A stretch of DNA of 64,000 nucleotides from Tabrizicola_A sp964393035. Lineage in GTDB: Bacteria; Pseudomonadota; Alphaproteobacteria; Rhodobacterales; Rhodobacteraceae. Under the pieces are notes generated by a model. It was given only the letters and a program-made list of their open reading frames with translations, was not told the DNA's origin and did not search any database. This document shows positions 1 through 8,381 of the stretch, piece by piece. Made by a program: the position numbers and the translations under genes. The DNA is taken from contig CAYMRX010000002.1 of assembly GCA_964393035.1 (NCBI GenBank), positions 1 to 64,000 on the forward strand. The letters run 5' to 3'. How positions within the stretch are numbered: the first letter of the stretch is position 1; every line of letters starts with the position of its first letter.

Positions 1-54
<54 letters not shown>

Positions 55-1953
55 CAACACCTTGATAACAAACAAATACTCATCTCAACCCGCGAGACAA
101 GATTTCTAACTCAGACGATCTGCTATGTCGCCGCTGCGTTTGCAGCATTGTTATTCCTTACAACGCAGGCATTTTCTCAAACAACCACCGACTACACTGC
201 GGGAAATAGCAATACCCAAACTGGTTATTTTTTTCTCGCCAATTCGCATCTATCAGCCGCTCCGACTGGCACAGGCTCCAATAGGTACGAATACATCGCC
301 GTCGAAATGACGCCCACAGTTACAGGGACCTATACCTTTGGGCTGCGGGCAGCCATCCATGACTACGTGATGATTGTGTATTCGGGTTCGTTTGACCCAT
401 CACAACCAGCAAGTAATGCCACCGCATTTAACGATGACAGCGGTAGTGCTTATTTTTGCGGATTCCAGGGACACTGCCCCGAGGTCACTGCCACCCTTAC
501 CGCTGGCCAAACAACCGTCCTGGTCACATCAACACCATTGAGCAATGGACCGTTGTTCCGGCCACAAATTTTCAGAGCAACAGGCCCTGGCTCTGTGATC
601 TTTGGCAGTTACGGCAACACGGCTCCCGCCTCAAATGCGGGCCCGGATCAAACCGTTGCCTCTGCCGCTTCTGTCACGCTGAACGGTGCGACATCTTCGG
701 ATGCGGATTCTGATCCGCTGACCTATGCTTGGACCCAGACTTCCGGCACCAGCGTTACCCTCTCCAGCACCACCGCTTCCCAGCCAACCTTCACGGCGCC
801 GACACTCGCTGTGGGGGCCTCCAACGCAACGCTGGTCTTCTCGCTGGTTGTGAATGACGGAACGGTGTCAAGCACGGCAGATACCGTTACCATTACAGTG
901 CAAGCGCCGAGTGCGACCCCGGCAACAGAGTTTGACGCCCATAAAGCAGAGATCAAGGCCATTATTGCGGAAGAAGCCCAACGCAGCCTGAGGAGCAACA
1001 TAAACATCAATCGCAACATGGTGACTGATGCCAGAGAGCGTTTCATCGAAATGCAATCGCCCGAAGCAGAGAGTGTTGGCGATGTCCCATTTGATATTGA
1101 AGGTGGTGTTGACACGACAGACACAGTGATGAGCAGCATGGGCACGTTCTTTGGGCTAACCAGCCTTGGCGACGGCAAACGCCGCCTCGTGTTTGGCGAC
1201 TTTGATGTGCAGCACGACAGCGAAACCGGCTCAAGCACGGCCACATTGAATGGCAAGGTTGCATGGGAACAGTCCGTTTCGGACAAGACCCTGTTCGGTT
1301 ACTTCATCGGCGGCGAGTTGGCACGATCCAACATCATGGGCAGCTTTGAGGGCAATCAGAACCGTCTGGGGCTGAATGTCGGCGGCTATGCGGTGCACGA
1401 GATTGCGCAACAGATCTACCTCGATGGCTTCTTCAGCCTTGGTGCGGGCCGCAACAACCTGACCATGACCAATGGTGTGCTGGATCTGGACAGTGATTAC
1501 ACCACGCGCACGGCAACGCTGGGCGCGGCCTTGTCGGGCGTGATCGAACAGAAGGGCTTTGAAATCTGGCCCGAGCTGTCAGTCAGCTATGGCCGGACAT
1601 GGATTGGCAATGTTGGCTTTACTGGCACGGCCTATAGCATGACCAACAATACACTCAGCCTTGATGCCGGTCAGGTCACGCTGGCCAATATCATGTTCCG
1701 CCCCGAATTTCGTGTGCCGATGGATGGTCTGTCCGGGGCCGAAAGCCTGCAACTTCTCACCTTCGCGCCCAGACTGGTCTGCGAACAGGTCACGACAGAT
1801 ACGGTCGAAGAAAACTGCGGCGGTGGTGTGGAGTTGGGACTTTCCGTGCAGTCGGAAAATGAGTTGAGCAATGTGTCCGCCAAGATCCTGGCTGACCGGC
1901 TGGGAGGTGTCACCAATTCTTCGGTGCAGTTGAACCTACAGCATCGGTTCTGA
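55..1953 (+). CDS. Outer-membrane autotransporter-like beta-barrel protein, 5' end missing
   Basis: The frame is open from the poly-C run to the stop, with no ATG or GTG at the 5' end. The first near-start codon is TTG at 148, which lies inside a hydrophobic stretch (AAAFAALLFLTTQAFSQ) that reads as a Sec signal peptide cleaved after AFSQ. The true start is therefore probably left of the window. After the signal comes a Thr/Ser-rich beta-sandwich region, then a PKD/REJ-like repeat (NAGPDQTV, YAWTQTSG, VNDGTVSSTADT). A short helical stretch follows, then about 290 residues of alternating amphipathic strands ending in an aromatic residue (LQHRF), typical of an autotransporter barrel. A surface or adhesive role is inference. 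The gene sits in the accessory segment left of tRNA-Ser and its base use is less GC-biased than the core genes. Confidence 0.7.
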   Translation, partial: QHLDNKQILISTRETRFLTQTICYVAAAFAALLFLTTQAFSQTTTDYTAGNSNTQTGYFFLANSHLSAAPTGTGSNRYEYIAVEMTPTVTGTYTFGLRAAIHDYVMIVYSGSFDPSQPASNATAFNDDSGSAYFCGFQGHCPEVTATLTAGQTTVLVTSTPLSNGPLFRPQIFRATGPGSVIFGSYGNTAPASNAGPDQTVASAASVTLNGATSSDADSDPLTYAWTQTSGTSVTLSSTTASQPTFTAPTLAVGASNATLVFSLVVNDGTVSSTADTVTITVQAPSATPATEFDAHKAEIKAIIAEEAQRSLRSNININRNMVTDARERFIEMQSPEAESVGDVPFDIEGGVDTTDTVMSSMGTFFGLTSLGDGKRRLVFGDFDVQHDSETGSSTATLNGKVAWEQSVSDKTLFGYFIGGELARSNIMGSFEGNQNRLGLNVGGYAVHEIAQQIYLDGFFSLGAGRNNLTMTNGVLDLDSDYTTRTATLGAALSGVIEQKGFEIWPELSVSYGRTWIGNVGFTGTAYSMTNNTLSLDAGQVTLANIMFRPEFRVPMDGLSGAESLQLLTFAPRLVCEQVTTDTVEENCGGGVELGLSVQSENELSNVSAKILADRLGGVTNSSVQLNLQHRF

Positions 1954-1977
1954 ACCACCTGAAAAAACACCATGATT

Positions 1978-2003
1978 GGGCGGCCTTCGGGTCGCCCTTT
2001 CTG
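1978..2003 (+). terminator. Rho-independent terminator after the beta-barrel gene
   Basis: An 8-bp stem (GGGCGGCC with GGTCGCCC, one G-U pair) closes a TTCG tetraloop and is followed by TTTCTGCTTTT. It lies 25 nt after the stop codon of the preceding gene. Confidence 0.75.
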
Positions 2004-2066
2004 CTTTTCGGCTGACATTCCAACACGGGAACCATACTGTGCGATGAACAGGGGGCGCAGCGCAGC

Positions 2067-3032
2067 ATGGCCAAGTTAAACGACGATACGCATGTGCTGA
2101 TGGATGGGACCGTAAAGGTCTACCGCCGCCCCAATACCAAACGCTGGCAGGCGACGTTTCAGATTGGCGGAATTTGGGTGCGTGTCAGCACAGGCCAAAA
2201 CGACCTTGAGGAAGCCAAGACGACAGCCCGCGAACAGTATCTGGACTACAAGTTTCGCGAAAAACACGGCCTGCCGGTTGTCACCAAACGCTTTGAAGAC
2301 GTTGCCAACTTGGCGATCCACGACATGCAGCGGCAGTTGGATGCAGGCGCGGGCCGCAAAGTTTACAAGGACTACATCCACGCAATAAACACGTACTTTA
2401 TCCCCTTCTTCGGCAAGACATTCATCACGAGCCTTGATCCTGACCTGATCCGCGAATTCAACGATTGGCGCGCGAAGAAGATCGGACATGCTCCCAAAGC
2501 ATCCACACTGAACACCCACAACTCGGCCATGAACCGCGTGTTCGACGAAGCAGTGCAGCGTGGGTATCTCACTGCTGGCAAAGTGCCGGTACTGGCCAAC
2601 AACGGCGGCGCTGGTGGGCGTAGACCGGATTTCAGCGTCGATGATTATCGCGTGATGATCCGTAAGTTTCCGGCATGGATTGAGGCTGGGAAGGCAGGCA
2701 AGTCACGGGACATGCGCTACTTACTGCGCGACTATGTGCTGATCCTTGCAAACACGGGCATGCGGCATGGCACAGAAGCACAAAACCTACGCTGGCGGCA
2801 TGTGCATGTGTTCACCGAAAAAGGCTTGGACTATGTTGAGTTACACCTGAAAGGCAAGACTGTTGCCCATGACGCCATTGGCCGCGCTGGCACTATCAAA
2901 TATTTGCCGCGCATCCACAGTCGCACCCACGCTATCCTAAGCACACCGTTCGACCAGATGCTTAAACAGAAACTCGACTTGCCGGTGTTCTGCTTGCCAG
3001 ATGGCACTGTGACCAACAATCTGCGGCAGACA
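2067..3032 (+). pseudogene. Tyrosine recombinase (integrase), truncated before the catalytic His-x-x-Arg and Tyr
   Basis: The ATG at 2067 opens a phage/island-type integrase. It has an N-terminal arm-binding-like beta region, a SAM-like core-binding helical domain (about residues 75-170), and the start of the catalytic domain with the first catalytic Arg in GMRHGTEAQNLRW (R233) and the beta-hairpin Lys in LKGKT (K263). From about residue 322 the homology stops (NNLRQT, then an Arg/Ser-rich tail) and the DNA becomes istA of an IS21-type element. The His-x-x-Arg and Tyr nucleophile boxes are absent, so it cannot catalyse strand exchange. The open frame continues to 3110 only as readthrough. It was probably the integrase of an element targeting the tRNA-Ser at 5282-5371. 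Confidence 0.8.
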
Positions 3033-4414
3033 CGATCGAGCCGAAGTTCGCGACGCCGGAACGTCACAGCAAGATTGACCCTTTTGCCGAACGGTTGTCG
3101 GGCTGGCTGAAGACCGAAGCCAGCAAGTTGCACAAGGAACGGCGGACCATGAAGCAACCGCATGCTAAGTTGGCAGTGCTTGGCTTCACCGGCTCCTATG
3201 CCCGGGGCGCGGCGTCTGCACGTCGATGGCGCAGCGATCGGCAGCGTGAGCAGCAGACCACGGGCCGGGGGGCCTTTGTGGCGCTGCATTTTGCCCCCGG
3301 CGATGCCTTCCAGTTCGATTGGAGCGAGGACTTTGCCGTTCTGGGCGGCGAGCGCACGAAGCTGCAGATGGCTCATATCAAGCTGTCGCACAGCCGGGCC
3401 TTTTTGCTTCGCGCCTACCCCTTGCAGACCCATGAGATGCTGTTTGATGCCCACTGGCACGCGTTCCGGGTCTTCGGCGGTGTCCCGGGGCGGGGCATCT
3501 ACGATAACATGAAGACGGCGGTGGATCGTGTTGGCCGGGGCAAGGAGCTGCAGATCAACATGCGCTTCCTCGCCATGACGAACCACTATGTTTACGAGCC
3601 AGAGTTTTGCAATCCGGCGGCAGGGTGGGAGAAAGGGCAAGTCGAGAAGAACGTCCGGGATTCCCGTCACCAGATGTTGCAGGGGATGCCGGACTTTCCG
3701 GATCTTGCTGCGCTGAATGCCTGGCTGGAAGAGCGTTGCCTCGCGCTGTGGCGGGAGACCCCGCATAGCAAGCAGCCTGGCACCATCGCTGATGTCTGGG
3801 CTGAGGAGCGGGCCGCGCTGATGCCGCTGCCCGTCGCGTTTGACGGCTTCATCGAGTTGAGCAAGCGCGTCTCACCAACCTGCCTGATCAGCTTCGAACG
3901 CAATCGCTACAGTGTTCCGGCGTCGTTTGCGAACCGCCCTGTCAGCTTGCGGATCTGTCCCGGCCGGTTGGTTGTGGCAGCCGAGGGCAACATCCTGTGC
4001 GAACATGCCCGCGTGATCCAGCGCAGCCATCATCTGCCGCCGAAGACAATTTACGACTGGCGGCATTATCTGGCGGTCGTTCAACGCAAGCTCGGAGCCC
4101 TTCGCAACGGCGCCCCCTTCCTGGAATTACCGCCTGCGTTCAGACAGTTGCAGGATTACATGCTGCGCAAACCCGGCGGCGACCGCGAGATGGTCGATAT
4201 CCTCGCCCTCGTGTTTCACCACGACGAGCAAGCCGTGCTGACCGCCGTGGAATTGGCGCTGGCCGAGGGCGTGCCGACCAAGACCCATGTGCTGAACCTG
4301 TTGCACCGGTTGGTCGACGGCAAGGTGATCGGCGGGCCCCCGCTCGATACGCCACAGGCCTTGGCCCTGCATCGCGAGCCCAAGGCCAATGTCGAACGCT
4401 ATGATGATCTGCGC
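3032..4414 (+). pseudogene. istA: IS21-family transposase IstA, N-terminally truncated and fused to IstB
   Basis: The istA frame is open from the junction with the integrase (TIEPKFATPERHSKIDPF) and contains the integrase-core fold with a full acidic triad: Asp in FQFDWSED, Asp in GIYDNMKT, Glu in GWEKGQVEKN. The N-terminal helix-turn-helix that normally precedes EPKF is missing, so there is no start codon of its own; the first ATG is at 3095. The C-terminus does not stop at the usual place: NVERYDDLR runs in frame into IstB sequence (SLKVYGMAQAV) near 4403-4415. That implies a small deletion removed the istA stop and istB start. The length is about 460 codons, against roughly 500 for intact IstA. 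Confidence 0.8.
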
Positions 4415-5160
4415 AGCCTGAAGGTGTATGGCATGGCCCAAGCCGTCACTGATCTGATTGAACAAGGGGCGCCAGCCTTTGAGGCCCCAGTCCCGATGCT
4501 GTCGCAACTGCTGAAGGCCGAATTGGCCGAGCGCGAAGTCCGCTCTATCGCCTATCACATGAAGTCCGCGCGGTTCCCGGCCTACAAGGGCCTCTCGGGT
4601 TTTGACTTCGCGAACAGTGAGATCAACGAAGCCACCATCCGGACCCTGCATCGCTGCGAGTTCCTGGATGGCGCTCAGAACGTCGTCCTGATCGGCGGGC
4701 CGGGCACCGGCAAGACCCATGTCGCCACAGCTCTCGGCGTCCAGGCCATCGAACATCACCGCCGCGAGGTCCGCTTCTTCTCGACAATTGAATTGGTCAA
4801 CGCCCTCGAACAGGAAAAGGCCAAGGGAAAGGCCGGGCAGATCGCGGAAGGCATGACCAAGCTCGACCTCGTGATCTTAGACGAACTGGGCTACCTGCCA
4901 TTCAGCGCCTCGGGCGGGGCCTTGCTGTTCCATTTGCTCAGCAAACTTTACGAACGCACCACCGTCGTGATCACTACCACCTCAGCTTCAGCGAATGGGC
5001 AACTGTCTTTGGCGACGCAAAGATGACCACCGCCTTGCTCGACCGCCTCACCCACCGCTGTCACATCCTTGAAACCGGAAACGACAGCTTCCGCTTCAAG
5101 GCAAGCTCAGCCGCCGCAGCCAAAAAGAAGGAGACAAACCCACCCTTGACCCCAGCATGA
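4415..5160 (+). pseudogene. istB: IS21-family helper ATPase IstB, fused to IstA and frameshifted
   Basis: An AAA+ ATPase that normally assembles on DNA and activates IstA. Visible parts are the N-terminal LKVYGMAQAV region, Walker A GGPGTGKTH, Walker B DLVILDELGYLP, and the sensor region LYERTTVVITT. Near 4979 one base is missing: the frame 4976-5026 reads TSASANGQLS and stops at 5026. Inserting one base restores LSFSEWATVFGDAKMTT and continues to the TGA at 5158-5160. The final ~60 residues are therefore in another frame and the product is truncated in the sensor region. The fusion and the frameshift are independent lesions. Confidence 0.8.
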
Positions 5161-5281
5161 ACCGAAATCCATAATCAGAGGTGGCTCAGTTCTGGATGAA
5201 AATCAACAGCCGGGAACGGTTTTGGTAGCTTCTTACCTGTAAAAATATTTATTCAATAAAATCAATTGATTATATTAAAAT

Positions 5282-5371
5282 TGGCGGAAGCGGTGGGATT
5301 CGAACCCACGGTGGGGTTCCCCCCACGCTGGTTTTCAAGACCAGAGCCTTAAACCACTCGGCCACACTTCC
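5282..5371 (-). tRNA. tRNA-Ser (anticodon TGA)
   Basis: On the minus strand the sequence folds as a class II tRNA: acceptor GGAAGTG paired with CGCTTCC, anticodon stem TGGT/ACCA with loop CTTGAAA (TGA), a long GC-rich variable arm, T-loop GGTTCGAATCC, discriminator G and an encoded CCA. Its 3' end faces the integrase and IS21 remnant, the usual orientation for a tRNA used as an integration site. Confidence 0.95.
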
Positions 5372-5577
5372 ATTGCGGGGCGTGTAGCGGGTTCGCAGCG
5401 ATTCTGAAAGGTGGGCTGGCGCGGTCACGAAGGGTTTTCCGCCGAGGCGCAGCCTTGCCCTTCCCTGCGGCGCGGGGGTTCTGTATCATGACGCAAATCA
5501 ATCGGGCCGTCTTGTTTCCAGATCAGGGCCAGCCCTCGCAAAGCGCGTCTCAAGAACGCGCGAAAAGGACGTTGAGC
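5372..5577. other. Intergenic DNA upstream of the SPOR lipoprotein
   Basis: About 200 bases hold the upstream region of tRNA-Ser (minus) and the leader of the next gene. An in-frame ATG at 5488 would lengthen the lipoprotein by 30 residues, but it lacks a ribosome binding site. I saw no other gene. Confidence 0.4.
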
Positions 5578-6561
5578 ATGGCAGGCACGGCATTGGCGCG
5601 GGTTCTTCTTGTGGCATCGGTTGCCGCCCTTGTGGCGGGGTGTCAGGGCGAAGGCAGCCCCTTTGGCAAGGCGGCCGGGCCAACCGCCACCGCGCCGGGA
5701 GAGGTGACGGCCGAAGCGGCCGATGCCCCGGCGCCCGACACGACCGCAGAACCAGCCAAGACCACGGCAAAATCGGTCAAACTTGTCGACCGCGATGTCG
5801 AGGCGCCCGAGGTGTTTTCCGTCACCGACATGGCGCTTTGGGATGGCCGCCCGTCGCTGGGCGGCGTTTGGGTGGCCTCCCCCGATGCGGTCGATCCGGA
5901 ACGCGTGATCCTGCGCAACACCGCCAATGGCAAATTCGTCATCGGGGCGCTGTTCCGGCGTGAGCGGGACAACCCCGGCCCTGCCTTGCAGATCTCGTCG
6001 GATGCGGCCAATGCGCTGGGGCTTTTGGCGGGCGAACCCGGCAAGGTCAGCGTCACCGCGCTGCGGCGTGAAGAAGCGCCGGTCACCGCGCCGGATGCCT
6101 CAAAACCCATTCTTGATGCCGCCGAAACGGTTGAAACCGAAACGCTCGGCCCCGCCGCAGAAGCGGCCGTTGCCGCCACCGACGCGCCGGACGCGGCCAA
6201 GCCAAAGTCCAAAGGCTTTGGTCTGTTCAAGAAAAAGCAAAAAGCCAGCGATGGCCCGGTGGCACCGGTCGTCTCGTCAGAGCCGATTGAAACCGCCGCC
6301 GCTGCCCCCGCGACAGCCCCCGCAAAGGCGGCGGCCCCTGCGGCAAAGGCTGGGCTGATCCAGATCGGCATTTTCTCGGTCGAGGCCAATGCAAAACGCG
6401 CGGTCGACACCTTGGCCAAGGCCGGGATCACCGCATCGGTGCGCGCCGAGAAATCACAGGGCAAAGCCTTTTGGTCGGTCACGGCTTCGGGCGGGTCCGA
6501 CGCGCTGGCCAAGGTCAAGGCCGCGGGCTTTGCCGATGCCTATATGCTGAAACGCGGCTAA
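5578..6561 (+). CDS. SPOR-domain lipoprotein
   Basis: The start chosen is ATG 5578, because AAGGA lies 8 nt upstream and it gives a compact lipoprotein signal (ARVLLVASVAALVAGC) with a lipobox Cys at residue 22. The earlier ATG at 5488 has no ribosome site. The mature protein has a long Ala/Pro/Thr/Lys-rich linker including low-complexity APA-type repeats, and ends in a SPOR domain (about 70 residues, from AGLIQIGIF to DAYMLKRG) that in this family binds denuded septal peptidoglycan. The gene ends 15 nt before a D,D-carboxypeptidase gene, fitting a shared role in cell-wall remodelling at division. The central region (about residues 50-110) is conserved-looking but I cannot assign a domain. 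Confidence 0.75.
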   Translation: MAGTALARVLLVASVAALVAGCQGEGSPFGKAAGPTATAPGEVTAEAADAPAPDTTAEPAKTTAKSVKLVDRDVEAPEVFSVTDMALWDGRPSLGGVWVASPDAVDPERVILRNTANGKFVIGALFRRERDNPGPALQISSDAANALGLLAGEPGKVSVTALRREEAPVTAPDASKPILDAAETVETETLGPAAEAAVAATDAPDAAKPKSKGFGLFKKKQKASDGPVAPVVSSEPIETAAAAPATAPAKAAAPAAKAGLIQIGIFSVEANAKRAVDTLAKAGITASVRAEKSQGKAFWSVTASGGSDALAKVKAAGFADAYMLKRG

Positions 6562-6576
6562 GTCTGCGGAGGTCAC

Positions 6577-7752
6577 ATGCAGAAATTCCCTCTCCGTTCC
6601 TTGATCTGCGGCACGCTTGCGGGCGCGTTGCTGGCCCTTCCGGCCTTTGGCTTTGACACCATCGCGCGCTCTGCCTGGGTCTATGACATGACGACCCATA
6701 CCGTCTTGATGGACAAGAACGGCAATGTCGCGGTGCCGCCCGCGTCGATGTCAAAGCTGATGACCATCAACATGCTGTTCGAAGCGCTGCGCGATGGCCG
6801 GGTGACGATGGACACGACGTTTGCGGTGTCCTCGCGCGCCACGGACATGACGGCGGCGGGCGGCTCCACCATGTATCTGCAAGAGGGCGACCGGCCAACG
6901 GTAGACGATCTCTTGCGCGGGATGATCGTGAATTCGGGCAACGATGCCTGCGTTGTGGTGGCCGAAGGGCTGGCGGGCAGCGAAGAAGCCTTTGCCTCGC
7001 AGATGACCGAGCGCGCCCATGCCTTGGGGATGGATCAGTCGGTCTTTGCCAATTCCAGCGGCTGGCCGGACCCCAACCACCGCATGAGCATGCGGGATCT
7101 GGGCCTTTTGGCCCGGCGGTTGATCGAAGAATTCCCTGAATATTACCCGATCTTCGCCGAAACATCGTTCAACTACAAAGGCCGCGCCCCGGCCAATGCC
7201 AACAACCGCAACCCCTTGCTCAAGCTGGGGATTGGTGCGGATGGCCTGAAAACCGGCCATACCGCCGAGGCGGGCTATGGTCTGGTGGGGTCGGTCAAGC
7301 AAGGTGAGCGGCGGATCATCTTTGCCTTTGCCGGCACGGCAGATGACAAGGCGCGGGCCGAGGAGGCCGAGCGGATCACCTCGTGGGCCTTCCGGCAGTT
7401 CGCGCTGAAAACCCTGACCAAGGCGGGCACCCGTCTGGCCGAGGCACCGGTGCATCTGGGCGAGGCCGAAACGGTGGGGCTGGTTCCGGCCGAGGACATC
7501 CGGCTTTTGCTGCCCGCGCTGGCGCAAGGTGCGTTGAAGGCCGAGGTGGTCTATCAGGGGCCGGTGGCCGCCCCGGTTGCCAAAGGCACGGTCTTGGCCG
7601 AGCTGGTGATCGAGGTGCCCGATCTTGGCACGCAGCGCGTGCCGCTGGTGGCCGAAGCGGATGTTGCCAAAGGCGGTTTCATGGTGCGGATGAAAACCGC
7701 CCTGCATGTGCTGCAAGACCGCTATTTCGGCGATGAGGCACCCGCAAGCTGA
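6577..7752 (+). CDS. dacA: D-alanyl-D-alanine carboxypeptidase (PBP5/6 family)
   Basis: A periplasmic low-molecular-weight penicillin-binding protein that removes the terminal D-Ala from peptidoglycan pentapeptides. A signal peptide (LAGALLALPAFG) precedes the serine-peptidase S11 core, which has all three motifs: SMSK (S57-K60), SGN (120-122) and KTG (225-227). The C-terminal third is the beta-sandwich DacA domain, ending in a probable amphipathic membrane anchor (FMVRMKTALHVLQDRYF). The 391-residue length is normal. GGAGG lies just before the ATG. Its stop overlaps the start of tmk by one base, so the two are likely cotranslated. Confidence 0.93.
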   Translation: MQKFPLRSLICGTLAGALLALPAFGFDTIARSAWVYDMTTHTVLMDKNGNVAVPPASMSKLMTINMLFEALRDGRVTMDTTFAVSSRATDMTAAGGSTMYLQEGDRPTVDDLLRGMIVNSGNDACVVVAEGLAGSEEAFASQMTERAHALGMDQSVFANSSGWPDPNHRMSMRDLGLLARRLIEEFPEYYPIFAETSFNYKGRAPANANNRNPLLKLGIGADGLKTGHTAEAGYGLVGSVKQGERRIIFAFAGTADDKARAEEAERITSWAFRQFALKTLTKAGTRLAEAPVHLGEAETVGLVPAEDIRLLLPALAQGALKAEVVYQGPVAAPVAKGTVLAELVIEVPDLGTQRVPLVAEADVAKGGFMVRMKTALHVLQDRYFGDEAPAS

Positions 7753-8381
7753 TGGGAAAAGGTGCGTTCCTGTCCTTTGAAGGCATTGATGGATCAGGAA
7801 AATCCACCCAAGCCCGGCTTTTGGCTGCGGCCTTGCGCGATGCGGGCCATGCCGTCACCCTGACGCGCGAACCGGGCGGCAGCCCTGGCGCCGAAGATAT
7901 CCGTCGGCTGGTTCTGGAGGGCGACCCTGACCGCTGGTCGCCCCAGACCGAACTGTTGCTGTTCACCGCCGCCCGGCGCGATCATCTGGAAAAGACCATC
8001 CGCCCCGCTGTTGCACGGGGCGAGATCGTCATCACCGACCGCTTTGCCGATTCAACCCGGATGTATCAGGGCCTGACCCGTGGCAATCTGGCGGCCGAGG
8101 TGGATGCCCTGCACGCACTGATGATCGGGGTGGAGCCGGATCTGACCTTTCTGATCGACCTGCCGCCCGAGGCCGGTCTTGCGCGCGCCACCGCGCGGGC
8201 AGGCAAGGAAATGCGGTTTGAAGACATGGGGTTGCCCGTGCAAACCCGCGCCCGCGACGGCTTTTTGGCACTGGCGGCGCAGCACCCTGCCCGCTTCCGC
8301 GTGATCGACGGCAACCGGCCGCAGGCAGATGTGGCCGCCGATGTGCAGGCGCTGGCTTTTGGCTGGCTGGCCGCACGATGA
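7752..8381 (+). CDS. tmk: Thymidylate kinase
   Basis: Phosphorylates dTMP to dTDP with ATP in the cytoplasm, the step common to de novo and salvage dTTP synthesis. The P-loop is FEGIDGSGKST near the N-terminus, the DR motif is ITDRFADSTRMYQG, and a Lid-type Arg-rich region (ARATARAGKEMRFEDMG) is visible. At 209 residues the length is typical. The start codon overlaps the dacA stop (TGATG), and the stop overlaps the holB start (ATGA), so this is a tightly packed dacA-tmk-holB transcription unit. Confidence 0.96.
   Translation: MGKGAFLSFEGIDGSGKSTQARLLAAALRDAGHAVTLTREPGGSPGAEDIRRLVLEGDPDRWSPQTELLLFTAARRDHLEKTIRPAVARGEIVITDRFADSTRMYQGLTRGNLAAEVDALHALMIGVEPDLTFLIDLPPEAGLARATARAGKEMRFEDMGLPVQTRARDGFLALAAQHPARFRVIDGNRPQADVAADVQALAFGWLAAR

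Larger units (their letters stand above)
3026..5215 (+). mobile_element. IS21-family element remnant (istA-istB), left end deleted
   Basis: The segment encodes an IstA-type DDE transposase and an IstB-type helper ATPase in the usual order. The left inverted end and the istA start are missing because the element joins the integrase directly near 3026-3032. After the istB stop at 5160 comes a short tract (about 5176-5206, containing GTGGCTCAGTTCTGG and GATGAAAATCAACAG) that resembles the subterminal repeats of such elements. The exact right end cannot be fixed without a reference copy, so 5215 is approximate. The element is dead: N-terminus lost, genes fused, istB frameshifted. Confidence 0.75.

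Noticed and set aside
5488..5577. An upstream ATG for the SPOR lipoprotein
   Set aside because: No ribosome binding site there, and the longer N-terminus would place the lipobox too far from the start.
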